Counted from the stretch's first letter, positions 1 to 6,070 are shown. The stretch: 7,567 nucleotides of DNA from DASUBV01 sp035763085 (GCA_035763085.1 DASUBV010000268.1:1-7567); one strand, 5' to 3'. The notes: generated by a model not told the origin, from the sequence alone. A program made the numbers and translations.

Positions 1-21
1 GCTCGACGCTCCTATGGATTG

Positions 22-1074
22 TCAAGCGGCTGGGGGCCCGTACTCGAGGAGCCGGAAGAGTTCGCGGGCGACGTAGCGCTTGAGGCAGCGCTTGATCTCG
101 CGCGGGGTCTTGCCCTGTGCTGTGCGTCGCCTGATGTAGGCCTGGGTGTCGGCGTCCCAGCGCATCCGGGATAGCACCACGGTGTGGAAGGCGCGGTTGA
201 GCTGGCGGTCGCCGTAACGGTTGAGGCGGTAGTGCGTCGTGACCTGACCGGAGTTCGCGGGGATCGGGGCTGCGCCGCCGAGCATGGCGAAGGCCGCCTC
301 GGAACGGACCCGGCCCGGATGTGACCAGGCGCAGAGCACGCTGGCGGCGACGATCGGGCCGACCCCGCGCCGCTCGAGCAGTTCGGGATGCCAGGCCCGG
401 ACGATCGCCAGGATCTCCTTCTCGTGGCGGTTAGCTTCGGCTGATAGCTCCACCGCACGACGGGCGAGATCGCGCAGGACGCCCGCGGTGGCGCGGGTTT
501 CCAGGTCCCACCCGGCCTGGAGGCGGAGCCCCGCGGCGGTGCGGGTCATCGCGACCGTAGTTTTCCCGCGGAGCTTGCAACGCAGCTGCTCGGGAGCAGC
601 GATGACCAGCCCGAAGATCTGCTGCTGGGCGATCTTCGCTGCCTCGACCGCGGAGCGCCGGGCGGCCAGCAGCACCGACAGTGCCTGCCGCTCGCCGGTG
701 GTCCGGGGCGTGCCAAGCTTGTCGCGGGAGAGTGCTTCGCGGGCGGCGCGGATGGCATCGAGCGGGTCGGACTTCGCGCCGTTGCGGCGCCTGGCCCGCT
801 CCGGCCGGTCCAGCTCGACGACGAGCTCGCCGCCGCGGGCGAGATGGCGGGCCAGCCCGGCGCCGTGGCTGCCGGTTCCCTCGATCGCCCAGGCCCGCAA
901 GCCCGGCTGCTGGTCCGCGAACTCAACCAGTTCCTGGTAGCCGTCCGGGGCTGCCTCGACGGTGACCTCGGCCAGCACCCCGCCGGTCCTGGTATCCACT
1001 GCCGCGGCGCTGTGGGTCGCGACGTGCGTGTCGACGCCGATCACCACATCGGCGATCTGCGAGAGACTGTCCAT
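22..1074 (-). CDS. IS110-family transposase (DEDD/Ser recombinase, 350 aa)
   Basis: This is the transposase of the IS110 element, which moves DNA through an RNA-guided recombination step in characterised relatives. The N-terminal RuvC-like DEDD domain shows D15 in VIGVDTH, E65 in AIEGTGS, and D103 and D106 in KSDPLDA. A helical linker follows at about 115-225. The C-terminal Transposase_20 domain includes RRGVGPIVAASVL (about 235-247) and the presumed nucleophile S275 in PANSGQ, followed by a basic region. No key residue is missing and the length is normal. The reading frame is open upstream to 1218. I chose the ATG at 1072-1074 because it is preceded by AAAGGAG with 6-nt spacing, gives the usual short N-terminus, and leaves the upstream stretch free for the bridge RNA. 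The stop is TGA at 22-24. Confidence 0.93.
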   Translation of the reverse strand: MDSLSQIADVVIGVDTHVATHSAAAVDTRTGGVLAEVTVEAAPDGYQELVEFADQQPGLRAWAIEGTGSHGAGLARHLARGGELVVELDRPERARRRNGAKSDPLDAIRAAREALSRDKLGTPRTTGERQALSVLLAARRSAVEAAKIAQQQIFGLVIAAPEQLRCKLRGKTTVAMTRTAAGLRLQAGWDLETRATAGVLRDLARRAVELSAEANRHEKEILAIVRAWHPELLERRGVGPIVAASVLCAWSHPGRVRSEAAFAMLGGAAPIPANSGQVTTHYRLNRYGDRQLNRAFHTVVLSRMRWDADTQAYIRRRTAQGKTPREIKRCLKRYVARELFRLLEYGPPAA

Positions 1075-1081
1075 GCGTTGC

Positions 1082-1087
1082 TCCTTT
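1082..1087 (-). promoter_or_regulatory. ribosome binding site of the transposase
   Basis: The transposase strand reads AAAGGAG followed by CAACGC and then ATG. This is a strong Shine-Dalgarno sequence with good spacing. It decides the start at 1074 over the upstream in-frame codons. Confidence 0.8.
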
Positions 1088-1146
1088 GCCCGGAGGGACG
1101 TGACGGTTCCGGTCCGGACGGAGGCAGGCAGGACTGTGACGGGACA

Positions 1147-1170
1147 CGCCGCCGGCGCACACCGGCGGCG
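1147..1170 (-). other. perfect 9-bp GC hairpin at the 3' side of the bridge RNA region
   Basis: CGCCGCCGG at 1147-1155 pairs with CCGGCGGCG at 1162-1170 around the six-base loop CGCACA. It lies between the guide loops and the transposase ribosome binding site. It could be the terminal structure of the bridge RNA or could limit read-through into the transposase. There is no T tract after it. Confidence 0.5.
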
Positions 1171-1232
1171 GTCAGGCTCCTGATCAGGCCAGGCACTCCG
1201 ACGGGCCGGGGCCGGCAATCACGAGCGGACAA

Positions 1233-1239
1233 GTCGAGC
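1233..1239 (-). other. putative right-target guide (RTG) of the bridge RNA
   Basis: GTCGAGC on the plus strand is the reverse complement of positions 1-7 (GCTCGAC), which contain the core at 6-7 and the outer right flank. It lies on the 3' side of the same loop as the left-target guide. The match may extend beyond the window start, which cannot be seen here. Confidence 0.5.
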
Positions 1240-1253
1240 AAAAGGCACGAAGC

Positions 1254-1264
1254 CAGTCAGTCCA
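1254..1264 (-). other. putative left-target guide (LTG) of the bridge RNA
   Basis: CAGTCAGTCCA on the plus strand is identical to 1331-1341, the sequence abutting the element's left end. Allowing one U-G pair, the match reaches 13 positions (1254-1266). It covers one of the two core bases. It sits on the 5' side of the loop closed by the 18-bp stem. Confidence 0.6.
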
Positions 1265-1463
1265 AGGGTCACGCCCGCGATCACCGACCACAGCCCAGCA
1301 GCTTTCGCAGAACCGCGAAGCCGATCCTCACAGTCAGTCCAGGCGGCGCCGGCACCCCGCCGGCTCGCTGGGTAGGGTCCGCCCGCGCGGCCGGGGTGGC
1401 TGTCGTTAACTCCGGGGCATAGCGGGTACCGGGTGGTCGGAGGTCAGCTCGGGGGCCTGGAGT

Positions 1464-1469
1464 TAGGGT
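1464..1469 (+). promoter_or_regulatory. possible -10 element (TAGGGT) for kynureninase, leaderless reading
   Basis: TAGGGT fits the actinobacterial TAnnnT -10 and is followed after seven bases by an in-frame GTG at 1477. That is the geometry of a leaderless transcript. No convincing -35 is present. It competes with the reading in which GGAG at 1459-1462 serves as ribosome binding site for GTG 1468. Both cannot be true of the same transcript. Confidence 0.25.
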
Positions 1470-2739
1470 GATAGACGTGACGGCATTCTCCACAGACCGG
1501 TCATATGCCGAATCTCAGGACGCGGAAGACCAGCTTGCGCTGTTCCGCGACCGGTTCGTGCACGATGACCCGGCCCTGCTCTACCTGGACGGGAACTCAC
1601 TGGGACCGCTGCCAGTGCGCACCCAGGCGCGGATCGCCGAGGTCATTGACCAGGAGTGGGGCGTGGGCAAGGTCAGGTCCTGGTCGAGCTGGATCACGAT
1701 GCCCCGCCAGGCCGGCGACATGGTCGCCGAGCACCTGCTGGGCGCTGCGCCCGGCCAGGTGCTGGTCTGCGACTCGACGACGGTGAACCTGTACAAGCTG
1801 ATCTCGGCGGCCCTGGACGCCCAGCGCGGCCGGGACGTGATCATCACCGACGACGACAACTTCCCGACCGATCGTTATGTCGTGGCCGGGCTCGCCGCCC
1901 AGCGGGGCTGCGAGTTGCGGATGATCCACACCGACATGGACGAGGGGATCGACGCCGCGACGCTGGCCGATGCGCTCGATGACCGGGTGGCGGTGGTCAG
2001 CCTGTCGCATGTGGCCTACCGCAGCGGCGCGCTGGCCGACATGGCCGGGCTGACCGGGCTGGCGCATCAGGCGGGCGCGCTGGCCCTGTGGGACCTGTGC
2101 CACGCAGTCGGATCGGTTCCGGTCGAGCTGGACGCCTCCGGCGCCGACCTGGCCGTCGGCTGCACCTACAAGTACCTGAACGCCGGGCCGGGCTCGCCGG
2201 CATTCCTGTATGTCCGCGCCGACCTGCAGGACCGGCTGCGGCAGCCGATCTGGGGCTGGATGGGCCAGCGGGACCAGTTCGCGATGGGCCCGGGCTACGA
2301 CCCGGCGCCGGGAATTGACGGGTTCGCGACGGGCACCCCGCAGATCATCGGCACAGTGGCGGTCGAGGAGGGCGCCCGGCTGCTCGGCGAGGCGGGCATC
2401 GACCGGCTGCGCGCCAAGAGCACGGCGCTGACCAGCTACCTCCTCGGGCTGGCCGACGAGTGGCTGGTCCCGCACGGCTTCGCACTGGCCTCGCCGCGCG
2501 ACGATGACCGCCGCGGCGGGCACGTCACGCTGCGCCATCCCGAGGCCTACCGGATCAGCCAGGCGCTGATCCGGGAGAAGGTCATCGGGGACTACCGGAC
2601 CCCGGACCGGCTGCGCCTCGCCCCGGTAGCGATCACGACCAGGTTCACCGATGTCTGGGACGCGCTGGACCGGCTGCGGCGGATCGCGGCCGACAAGTCC
2701 TATGCCGACCTGCCGGCTGAGCCGACCGGCGTGACCTGA
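1468..2739 (+). CDS. kynU: kynureninase (PLP-dependent L-kynurenine hydrolase, 423 aa)
   Basis: It cleaves L-kynurenine to anthranilate and L-alanine (or 3-hydroxykynurenine to 3-hydroxyanthranilate) in tryptophan breakdown, in the cytosol. The fold is the class V aminotransferase type. Family marks are YLDGNSLGPLP near 39-49, the phosphate-binding STTVNLYK at 103-110, FPTDRYV at 132-138, the PLP-ring aspartate D209 in LWDLCHAVG, the Schiff-base lysine K235 in GCTYKYLNAGPG, and the GTPQI segment after residue 285. The length is normal for the family. GTG 1468 has GGAG five bases upstream; GTG 1477 is the alternative start and would remove three residues. No other kynurenine-pathway gene is visible: an IS110 element lies directly upstream and guaA faces it downstream, so any partner genes would be to the left of the window or elsewhere. 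Confidence 0.93.
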   Translation: MIDVTAFSTDRSYAESQDAEDQLALFRDRFVHDDPALLYLDGNSLGPLPVRTQARIAEVIDQEWGVGKVRSWSSWITMPRQAGDMVAEHLLGAAPGQVLVCDSTTVNLYKLISAALDAQRGRDVIITDDDNFPTDRYVVAGLAAQRGCELRMIHTDMDEGIDAATLADALDDRVAVVSLSHVAYRSGALADMAGLTGLAHQAGALALWDLCHAVGSVPVELDASGADLAVGCTYKYLNAGPGSPAFLYVRADLQDRLRQPIWGWMGQRDQFAMGPGYDPAPGIDGFATGTPQIIGTVAVEEGARLLGEAGIDRLRAKSTALTSYLLGLADEWLVPHGFALASPRDDDRRGGHVTLRHPEAYRISQALIREKVIGDYRTPDRLRLAPVAITTRFTDVWDALDRLRRIAADKSYADLPAEPTGVT

Positions 2740-2777
2740 GCCTGCTTACCCAGGCGACGGCCCCGGACCCTGCTTGC

Positions 2778-2795
2778 CCGGGGGATGACCCCCGG
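2778..2795. terminator. hairpin 1 of the array (7-bp stem, ATGA loop)
   Basis: CCGGGGG at 2778-2784 pairs with CCCCCGG at 2789-2795 around ATGA. There is no T tract on either side, so it is not a textbook intrinsic terminator, although U-less hairpins are common at actinobacterial gene ends. It lies 39 bp past the kynureninase stop. Confidence 0.4.
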
Positions 2796-2833
2796 ACCCC
2801 CACGCAGGGGGGACACCCCCGGACCCTGCTTAC

Positions 2834-2851
2834 CCGGGGGACGACCCCCGG
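2834..2851. terminator. hairpin 2 of the array (7-bp stem, ACGA loop)
   Basis: CCGGGGG at 2834-2840 pairs with CCCCCGG at 2845-2851. It has the same stem as hairpin 1, 56 bp further on, but a changed loop base, so the stem is kept while the loop drifts. It lies about 37 bp past the guaA stop on the minus strand. Confidence 0.4.
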
Positions 2852-2860
2852 ACCCCCAGA

Positions 2861-2877
2861 CCGGGGGACACCCCCGG
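2861..2877. terminator. hairpin 3 of the array (7-bp stem, ACA loop)
   Basis: CCGGGGG at 2861-2867 pairs with CCCCCGG at 2871-2877 around a three-base loop. It is the nearest structure to the guaA stop (about 10 bp beyond it on the minus strand). It uses the second unit type of the array. Confidence 0.4.
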
Positions 2878-2887
2878 ACCCCTGGGG

Positions 2888-4474
2888 TTACTCCCACTCG
2901 ATGGTGGCCGGTGGCTTGCTGGTGATGTCCAGGACCACGCGATTGATCTCCGGCACCTCGTTGGTAATCCGCGTCGAGATCGTGGCCAGCACCTGATCGG
3001 GGATCCGGGCCCAGTCGGCGGTCATCGCGTCCTCGCTGGTGACCGGGCGCAGCACGACCGGGAACCCGTAGCTGCGGCCGTCGCCCTGAACCCCCACCGA
3101 CCGGACGCCGGGCAGCAGCACGACCGGGCACTGCCAGATCTGGCGGTCCAGCCCGGCCCGGGACAACTCCTCGCGGACGATGGCGTCGGCGGCGGCGGTA
3201 ATGGCCAGCCGCTCGGCGGTGACCTCCCCGACGATCCGGACGGCCAGGCCGGGACCGGGGAACGGCTGACGCCAGACGATCTCGGCCGGCAGCCCGAGTT
3301 CCGCGCCGACCTGGCGCACCTCATCCTTGAACAGCGCGCGCAGCGGCTCGACCAGGTCGAAGCCGAGATCCTCGGGCAGGCCGCCGACGTTGTGGTGGGA
3401 CTTGATGTTGGCGGTCCCGGTGCCGCCGCCGGACTCGACCACATCGGGGTACAGCGTGCCCTGGACCAGGAACGACACCTCGCCGCCCGGTCCTGGGCCG
3501 GCCGCGGCGATCTCGGCCGCCGCCTGCTCGAAGGCCCGGATGAACTCCCGGCCGATGATCTTGCGCTTGCGCTCGGGGTCGGTGACCCCGGCCAGCGCGG
3601 CGAGGAACACCGGCCCGGCCTCGACGATCTTCAGGTCGACGCCGGTGGCCGCCACGAAGTCCTTCTCGACTTGCTCGGCCTCCCCCGTCCGCAGCAGGCC
3701 GTGATCGACGAAGACACAGGTCAGCTGGTGCCCGATGGCCCGCTGGACGAGGGCGGCGGCCACCGCCGAGTCGACCCCGCCGGACAGGCCGCAGATCGCC
3801 CGGCCAGCCCCGACCTGGGCGCGGATCCGGGCGACCTGATCGTCAATGACATTGCCCGTCGTCCAGGTCGGCTTGCACCCGGCGGCGGCCAGGAACCGGC
3901 GCAGCAGCACCTGCCCGTGCTCGGTATGCATGACCTCAGGGTGGAACTGGACCCCGTACAGCCCGCGGCCGGCCGCCTCGGCGGCGGCCACCGGGGTGGC
4001 CGGGGTGGCCGCGGTCACGGTGAAGCCGGGCGGCGCGACGGCGCAGGTGTCCCCATGGGACATCCACACCTGCTGGCGGCCGGGCAGGCCGCCGAGCAGG
4101 TCGCCCGCCTCGTCAGCCAGCTCCAGGGTGGTCGCGCCGTACTCGCCGCCGCCGGTCCGCCGTACCTCGCCGCCCAGCCCGGCCACCATGAGCTGGAAGC
4201 CGTAGCAGATGCCCAGGATGGGCACGCCTGACTCGAGCAGGCCCTCGGGGGCCGGCGGGGCGCCGGGCGCGTAGACCGAGGACGGCCCGCCGGACAAGAT
4301 GATCGCCGAGGGCCGCAGGGCCAGCATCTGCCCGGCCGGCATGGTGCTCGGGACAATCTGCGAGTACACCTGGCACTCACGGACCCGGCGCGCGATGAGC
4401 TGCGCGTACTGGGCCCCGAAGTCCACGACCAGGACCGGGCCTGACTCCAGGCCGGAGCCTGCCGCACTGGCCAT
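2888..4474 (-). CDS. guaA: GMP synthase, glutamine-hydrolysing (528 aa)
   Basis: It converts XMP to GMP using ATP and glutamine, the last step of guanine nucleotide synthesis. The N-terminal class I glutamine amidotransferase domain (about 13-198) has the nucleophile C90 in ILGICYGFQ and the H178/E180 pair in GVQFHPEV. The ATP pyrophosphatase domain carries the SGGVDS loop at 231-236 and the XMP-binding segments KIIGREFIR, LVQGTLYPDVVES and KSHHNVGGLP. The C-terminal dimerisation domain ends with the highly conserved TSKPPATIEWE. The protein is full length with all catalytic residues. ATG 4474 puts the family start (VLVVDFGAQYAQLI) at residue 14; the ribosome binding site is weak (a GGGGG run about 10 bases upstream). 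It lies 63 bp after the CorC-type gene on the same strand and may be co-transcribed with it or use its own promoter. Confidence 0.97.
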   Translation of the reverse strand: MASAAGSGLESGPVLVVDFGAQYAQLIARRVRECQVYSQIVPSTMPAGQMLALRPSAIILSGGPSSVYAPGAPPAPEGLLESGVPILGICYGFQLMVAGLGGEVRRTGGGEYGATTLELADEAGDLLGGLPGRQQVWMSHGDTCAVAPPGFTVTAATPATPVAAAEAAGRGLYGVQFHPEVMHTEHGQVLLRRFLAAAGCKPTWTTGNVIDDQVARIRAQVGAGRAICGLSGGVDSAVAAALVQRAIGHQLTCVFVDHGLLRTGEAEQVEKDFVAATGVDLKIVEAGPVFLAALAGVTDPERKRKIIGREFIRAFEQAAAEIAAAGPGPGGEVSFLVQGTLYPDVVESGGGTGTANIKSHHNVGGLPEDLGFDLVEPLRALFKDEVRQVGAELGLPAEIVWRQPFPGPGLAVRIVGEVTAERLAITAAADAIVREELSRAGLDRQIWQCPVVLLPGVRSVGVQGDGRSYGFPVVLRPVTSEDAMTADWARIPDQVLATISTRITNEVPEINRVVLDITSKPPATIEWE

Positions 4475-4534
4475 AGCTGTTCAACCCCCAGGAGCGCCTG
4501 AGCATGCGGCGGCCGGACCCGCCGCCGGACGGCC

Positions 4535-4540
4535 AGTCTA
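4535..4540 (-). promoter_or_regulatory. possible -10 (TAGACT) for guaA
   Basis: On the minus strand TAGACT fits TAnnnT and lies about 60 bp upstream of the guaA start. Its first three bases are the stop codon of the upstream gene. The same octamer CCAGTCTA (plus strand) recurs upstream of that gene at 6016-6023. No clear -35 is present. Confidence 0.25.
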
Positions 4541-5920
4541 GTGGCCCGCCGGCCCTGGGTCCCCTGGCGCTACCTCGGCCGGATCCCGTACCGCGGCCGC
4601 CCTGGTCCCCGGCTGGGCTGCGGAAAGCTGACCGTCGGCCCCGTCGGCCGACGCCGGGCCGACCCGTACCCTGGCGATCCGGCGGCCGTCGAGCTGGGTC
4701 ACGGTCAGCCGGCGGCCGGCCACGTCCGCCGACTCGCCGTCGCCCGGCAGGTGGCCCAGCGCGGCCAGCAGGTAGCCGGCCACGGTCTCGTAGGGGCCCT
4801 CGGGGAGCTCGATGCCGGTCTGCTCGGCGAACTCGTCCAGGTTCAGCAGCCCGTCCACCTCCAGCTGCCCGCCGGTGAGCTGGCGCGTCCGGTTCTCATC
4901 GGCGTCATACTCGTCCTGGATGTCCCCGATCAGCTCCTCGACCAGGTCCTCCAGGGTGACGATGCCGGCCGTGCCGCCGTACTCGTCGATCACGATGGCC
5001 AGGTGGGCCCGGTCCCGGCGCATCTCCGACAGGGCGGACAGCACGGTCTTGCTGATCGGCAGGAACTTGACCGGCCGGCACGCCTCGCCGACGCGCCGCT
5101 CCGGCGCCTCGCCGCGGCCGTCGAGCAGGTCGCGGGCGTGCACGAAGCCGATCACGTCGTCATAGGACTCCTGGTAGACCGGAAACCGGGAGTGCCGCGC
5201 GTCGGAGACGATCGCGGCCGCCTCGGCCAGCGGCATGGCGGCCGACAGGAACTCCACCTCGGTCCGGGGCACCAGGACCTCGCGGATCTGGCGCTTTCCG
5301 GCGCTGAAGACCTCGCCGACGATGTGCCGCTCGTCGGCGCTCAGCGCCTGGTTCCCGGCAACCAGGTCGCGCAGCTCCTCGTCGGTCATCACGCCTCGCC
5401 CGGCCCGCGGATCGCCGCCGAACAGGGCCACGACCCCGTTGACGCACTTGGACAGCAGCCATACCACCGGCTTGGCCAGCGTGGCGATCCGGTCCAGCAC
5501 CGGGGCGGCGATCAGGGACACCCGCTCGGCTCGCTGCAGGGCCAGCCGCTTGGGCGCGAGCTCGCCCAGGACCAGGGTGAAGAACGAGATGACCAGCGTG
5601 ACCAGGATCAGGGACAGCAACGAGGCCACGTCCGGTGACAGCAGCGGGGTCAGGGAGTTCTTGAGCCGCCCGGCCAGCAGCTCGGCGCCGAAGGCACCCG
5701 ACAGCAGGGTGGCCACGGTGACGCCGATCTGCACCGCGGACAGGAACCGGTTCGGGTCCTGGGCCAGCCTCGCGGCGCGCTGGCCGTTCTTCCCGCGCCT
5801 GGCCAGCGCCCGGACCTGGCCCTCCCGGAGCGAGACCAGTGCCATCTCCGCGGCCGCGAAGAAGCCTCCGATGAAAACTACGGCCAGGACAAGAAGAATG
5901 TCCCAGCCGACGCCACTCAC
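4538..5920 (-). CDS. CNNM/CBS/CorC_HlyC-domain membrane protein (HlyC/CorC family, 460 aa)
   Basis: This integral membrane protein belongs to the family that includes CorC, YfjD and Mycobacterium PfoR-like 'hemolysin' proteins. Members are linked to Mg2+/Co2+ export or resistance; true haemolysin activity is not implied. A CNNM (DUF21) membrane domain covers about 5-195, with hydrophobic segments near 7-24, 63-83, 100-120 and 140-172 and the family motif FFAAAEMALVSL at 20-31. Two CBS domains follow (about 214-272 and 283-338, the second ending DEYGGTAGIVTLEDLVEE). The CorC_HlyC transporter-associated domain is at about 350-427, then a low-complexity Ala/Pro/Gly tail of about 33 residues. The frame stays open to 6526, but that upstream part is antisense to the amidohydrolase. 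GTG 5920 puts the first membrane helix right at the N-terminus and has GGGGA seven bases upstream. ATG 5980 is the alternative start. Confidence 0.9.
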   Translation of the reverse strand: MSGVGWDILLVLAVVFIGGFFAAAEMALVSLREGQVRALARRGKNGQRAARLAQDPNRFLSAVQIGVTVATLLSGAFGAELLAGRLKNSLTPLLSPDVASLLSLILVTLVISFFTLVLGELAPKRLALQRAERVSLIAAPVLDRIATLAKPVVWLLSKCVNGVVALFGGDPRAGRGVMTDEELRDLVAGNQALSADERHIVGEVFSAGKRQIREVLVPRTEVEFLSAAMPLAEAAAIVSDARHSRFPVYQESYDDVIGFVHARDLLDGRGEAPERRVGEACRPVKFLPISKTVLSALSEMRRDRAHLAIVIDEYGGTAGIVTLEDLVEELIGDIQDEYDADENRTRQLTGGQLEVDGLLNLDEFAEQTGIELPEGPYETVAGYLLAALGHLPGDGESADVAGRRLTVTQLDGRRIARVRVGPASADGADGQLSAAQPGTRAAAVRDPAEVAPGDPGPAGH

Positions 5921-6017
5921 GTCTGGATCCCCGACCTCAGTCTCGGCCGGGCGCGACAACTGCCGTGCGCGGCAAGCCATCGGCCTCGGCGGGCGCCACG
6001 CGCCCTGGTATCGGCCC

Positions 6018-6023
6018 AGTCTA
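6018..6023 (-). promoter_or_regulatory. possible -10 (TAGACT) for the CorC-type gene
   Basis: TAGACT on the minus strand matches TAnnnT and lies about 98 bp upstream of the GTG at 5920, in the divergent intergenic region. No -35 match is seen 16-18 bp further upstream. Confidence 0.3.
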
Positions 6024-6064
6024 CGCGTCCGCAGGCCTGCCCGGCGGGTGCGCGGATCGCGCGT

Positions 6065-6070
6065 TACGAT
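6065..6070 (+). promoter_or_regulatory. possible -10 (TACGAT) for the amidohydrolase gene
   Basis: TACGAT fits TAnnnT, and transcription would begin about 40 bp before the GTG at 6117. It stands back-to-back with the minus-strand candidate at 6018-6023 in the 196-bp gap between divergent genes. A -35 hexamer is not evident. Confidence 0.3.

Larger units (their letters stand above)
1147..1329 (-). ncRNA. predicted IS110 bridge RNA
   Basis: The transposase-strand RNA can fold in the order expected of a bridge RNA. First comes a 5' hairpin at 1321-1301 (GCTTCGC / GCGAAAGC). Next is an 18-bp stem pairing 1289-1272 with 1227-1210, with five G-U pairs and no mismatch. In an RNA from the other strand those five would be A-C mismatches, which fixes the sense. 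Between the stem arms lies a 44-nt loop. Its 5' side (1264-1254) copies the left flank at 1341-1331, and its 3' side (1239-1233) is complementary to the transposase-strand right flank at 7-1. This is the order of left- and right-target guides known for IS621. A 3-bp hairpin (GGC/GCC) separates the guides. A second, less clear loop follows, then a 9-bp hairpin. RNA ends are guesses; the roughly 180-nt size agrees with known bridge RNAs. Confidence 0.65.
6..1331 (-). mobile_element. IS110-family insertion sequence, complete, about 1.32 kb
   Basis: The ends are inferred from guide-to-flank matches, not from terminal inverted repeats, which IS110 elements normally lack. The dinucleotide AC (GT on the transposase strand) occurs at 6-7 and at 1330-1331, and I take it as the duplicated recombination core. 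The outer flank at 1-7 matches, as an inverted copy, 1233-1239. The outer flank at 1331-1341 matches, as a direct copy, 1254-1264. Both internal copies lie inside the predicted bridge RNA. The short right end (14 bp between the transposase stop and the core) and the long 5' non-coding left end are typical of the IS110 subgroup rather than IS1111. The length is normal and the transposase is unbroken. The exact ends could be off by one or two bases. Confidence 0.75.
2741..2887. repeat. intergenic array of 27-29 bp C/G-rich repeats between convergent genes
   Basis: Units starting CCCCGGACCC begin at 2761, 2790, 2817, 2846 and 2872, with a degenerate half-unit (CCTGCTTACCCAGGCGACGG) at 2741-2760. 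Two alternating versions, about 29 and 27 bp, make a higher-order period of 56 bp. The first contains TGCTT-A/G-CCCGGGGGA-C/T-GAC, the second a CCCCC/GGGGG pair with a variable centre. The array fills nearly the whole gap between the kynureninase stop and the guaA stop. Both transcripts would run into it, so a role in termination or mRNA 3' protection is plausible. It could also be a dispersed intergenic repeat of this genome. Confidence 0.85.

Noticed and set aside
1179..1188. Palindrome CCTGATCAGG as a regulator operator
   Set aside because: It lies within the predicted bridge RNA, where a short self-complementary stretch is better explained as part of the fold. There is no second site.
1075..1218. 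In-frame extension of the transposase to 1218 (398 aa)
   Set aside because: ATG 1074 has a strong ribosome binding site, and the family N-terminus begins there. The extension has no family resemblance and would overlap the structured RNA.
6..1331. Terminal inverted repeats and target-site duplication of the IS element
   Set aside because: I found no inverted repeats at the ends. Only the shared dinucleotide is duplicated, as expected for IS110.
1373..1378. TAGGGT as a -10 promoter for kynureninase
   Set aside because: It fits TAnnnT, but there is no -35. TAnnnT motifs are frequent by chance, and a better-placed copy exists at 1464-1469.
1597..2538. Long minus-strand open frame (313 aa) opposite kynureninase
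   Set aside because: It is the shadow of a well-supported kynureninase; the sequence is Gln/Arg/Val-rich and without a domain.
2741..2887. CRISPR array
   Set aside because: The repeats are 27-29 bp but directly abutting without unique spacers, and no cas gene is present.
3392..4231. Long plus-strand open frame (279 aa) opposite guaA
   Set aside because: A complete, highly conserved guaA occupies the other strand. The composition is that of a GC-rich shadow frame with no motifs.
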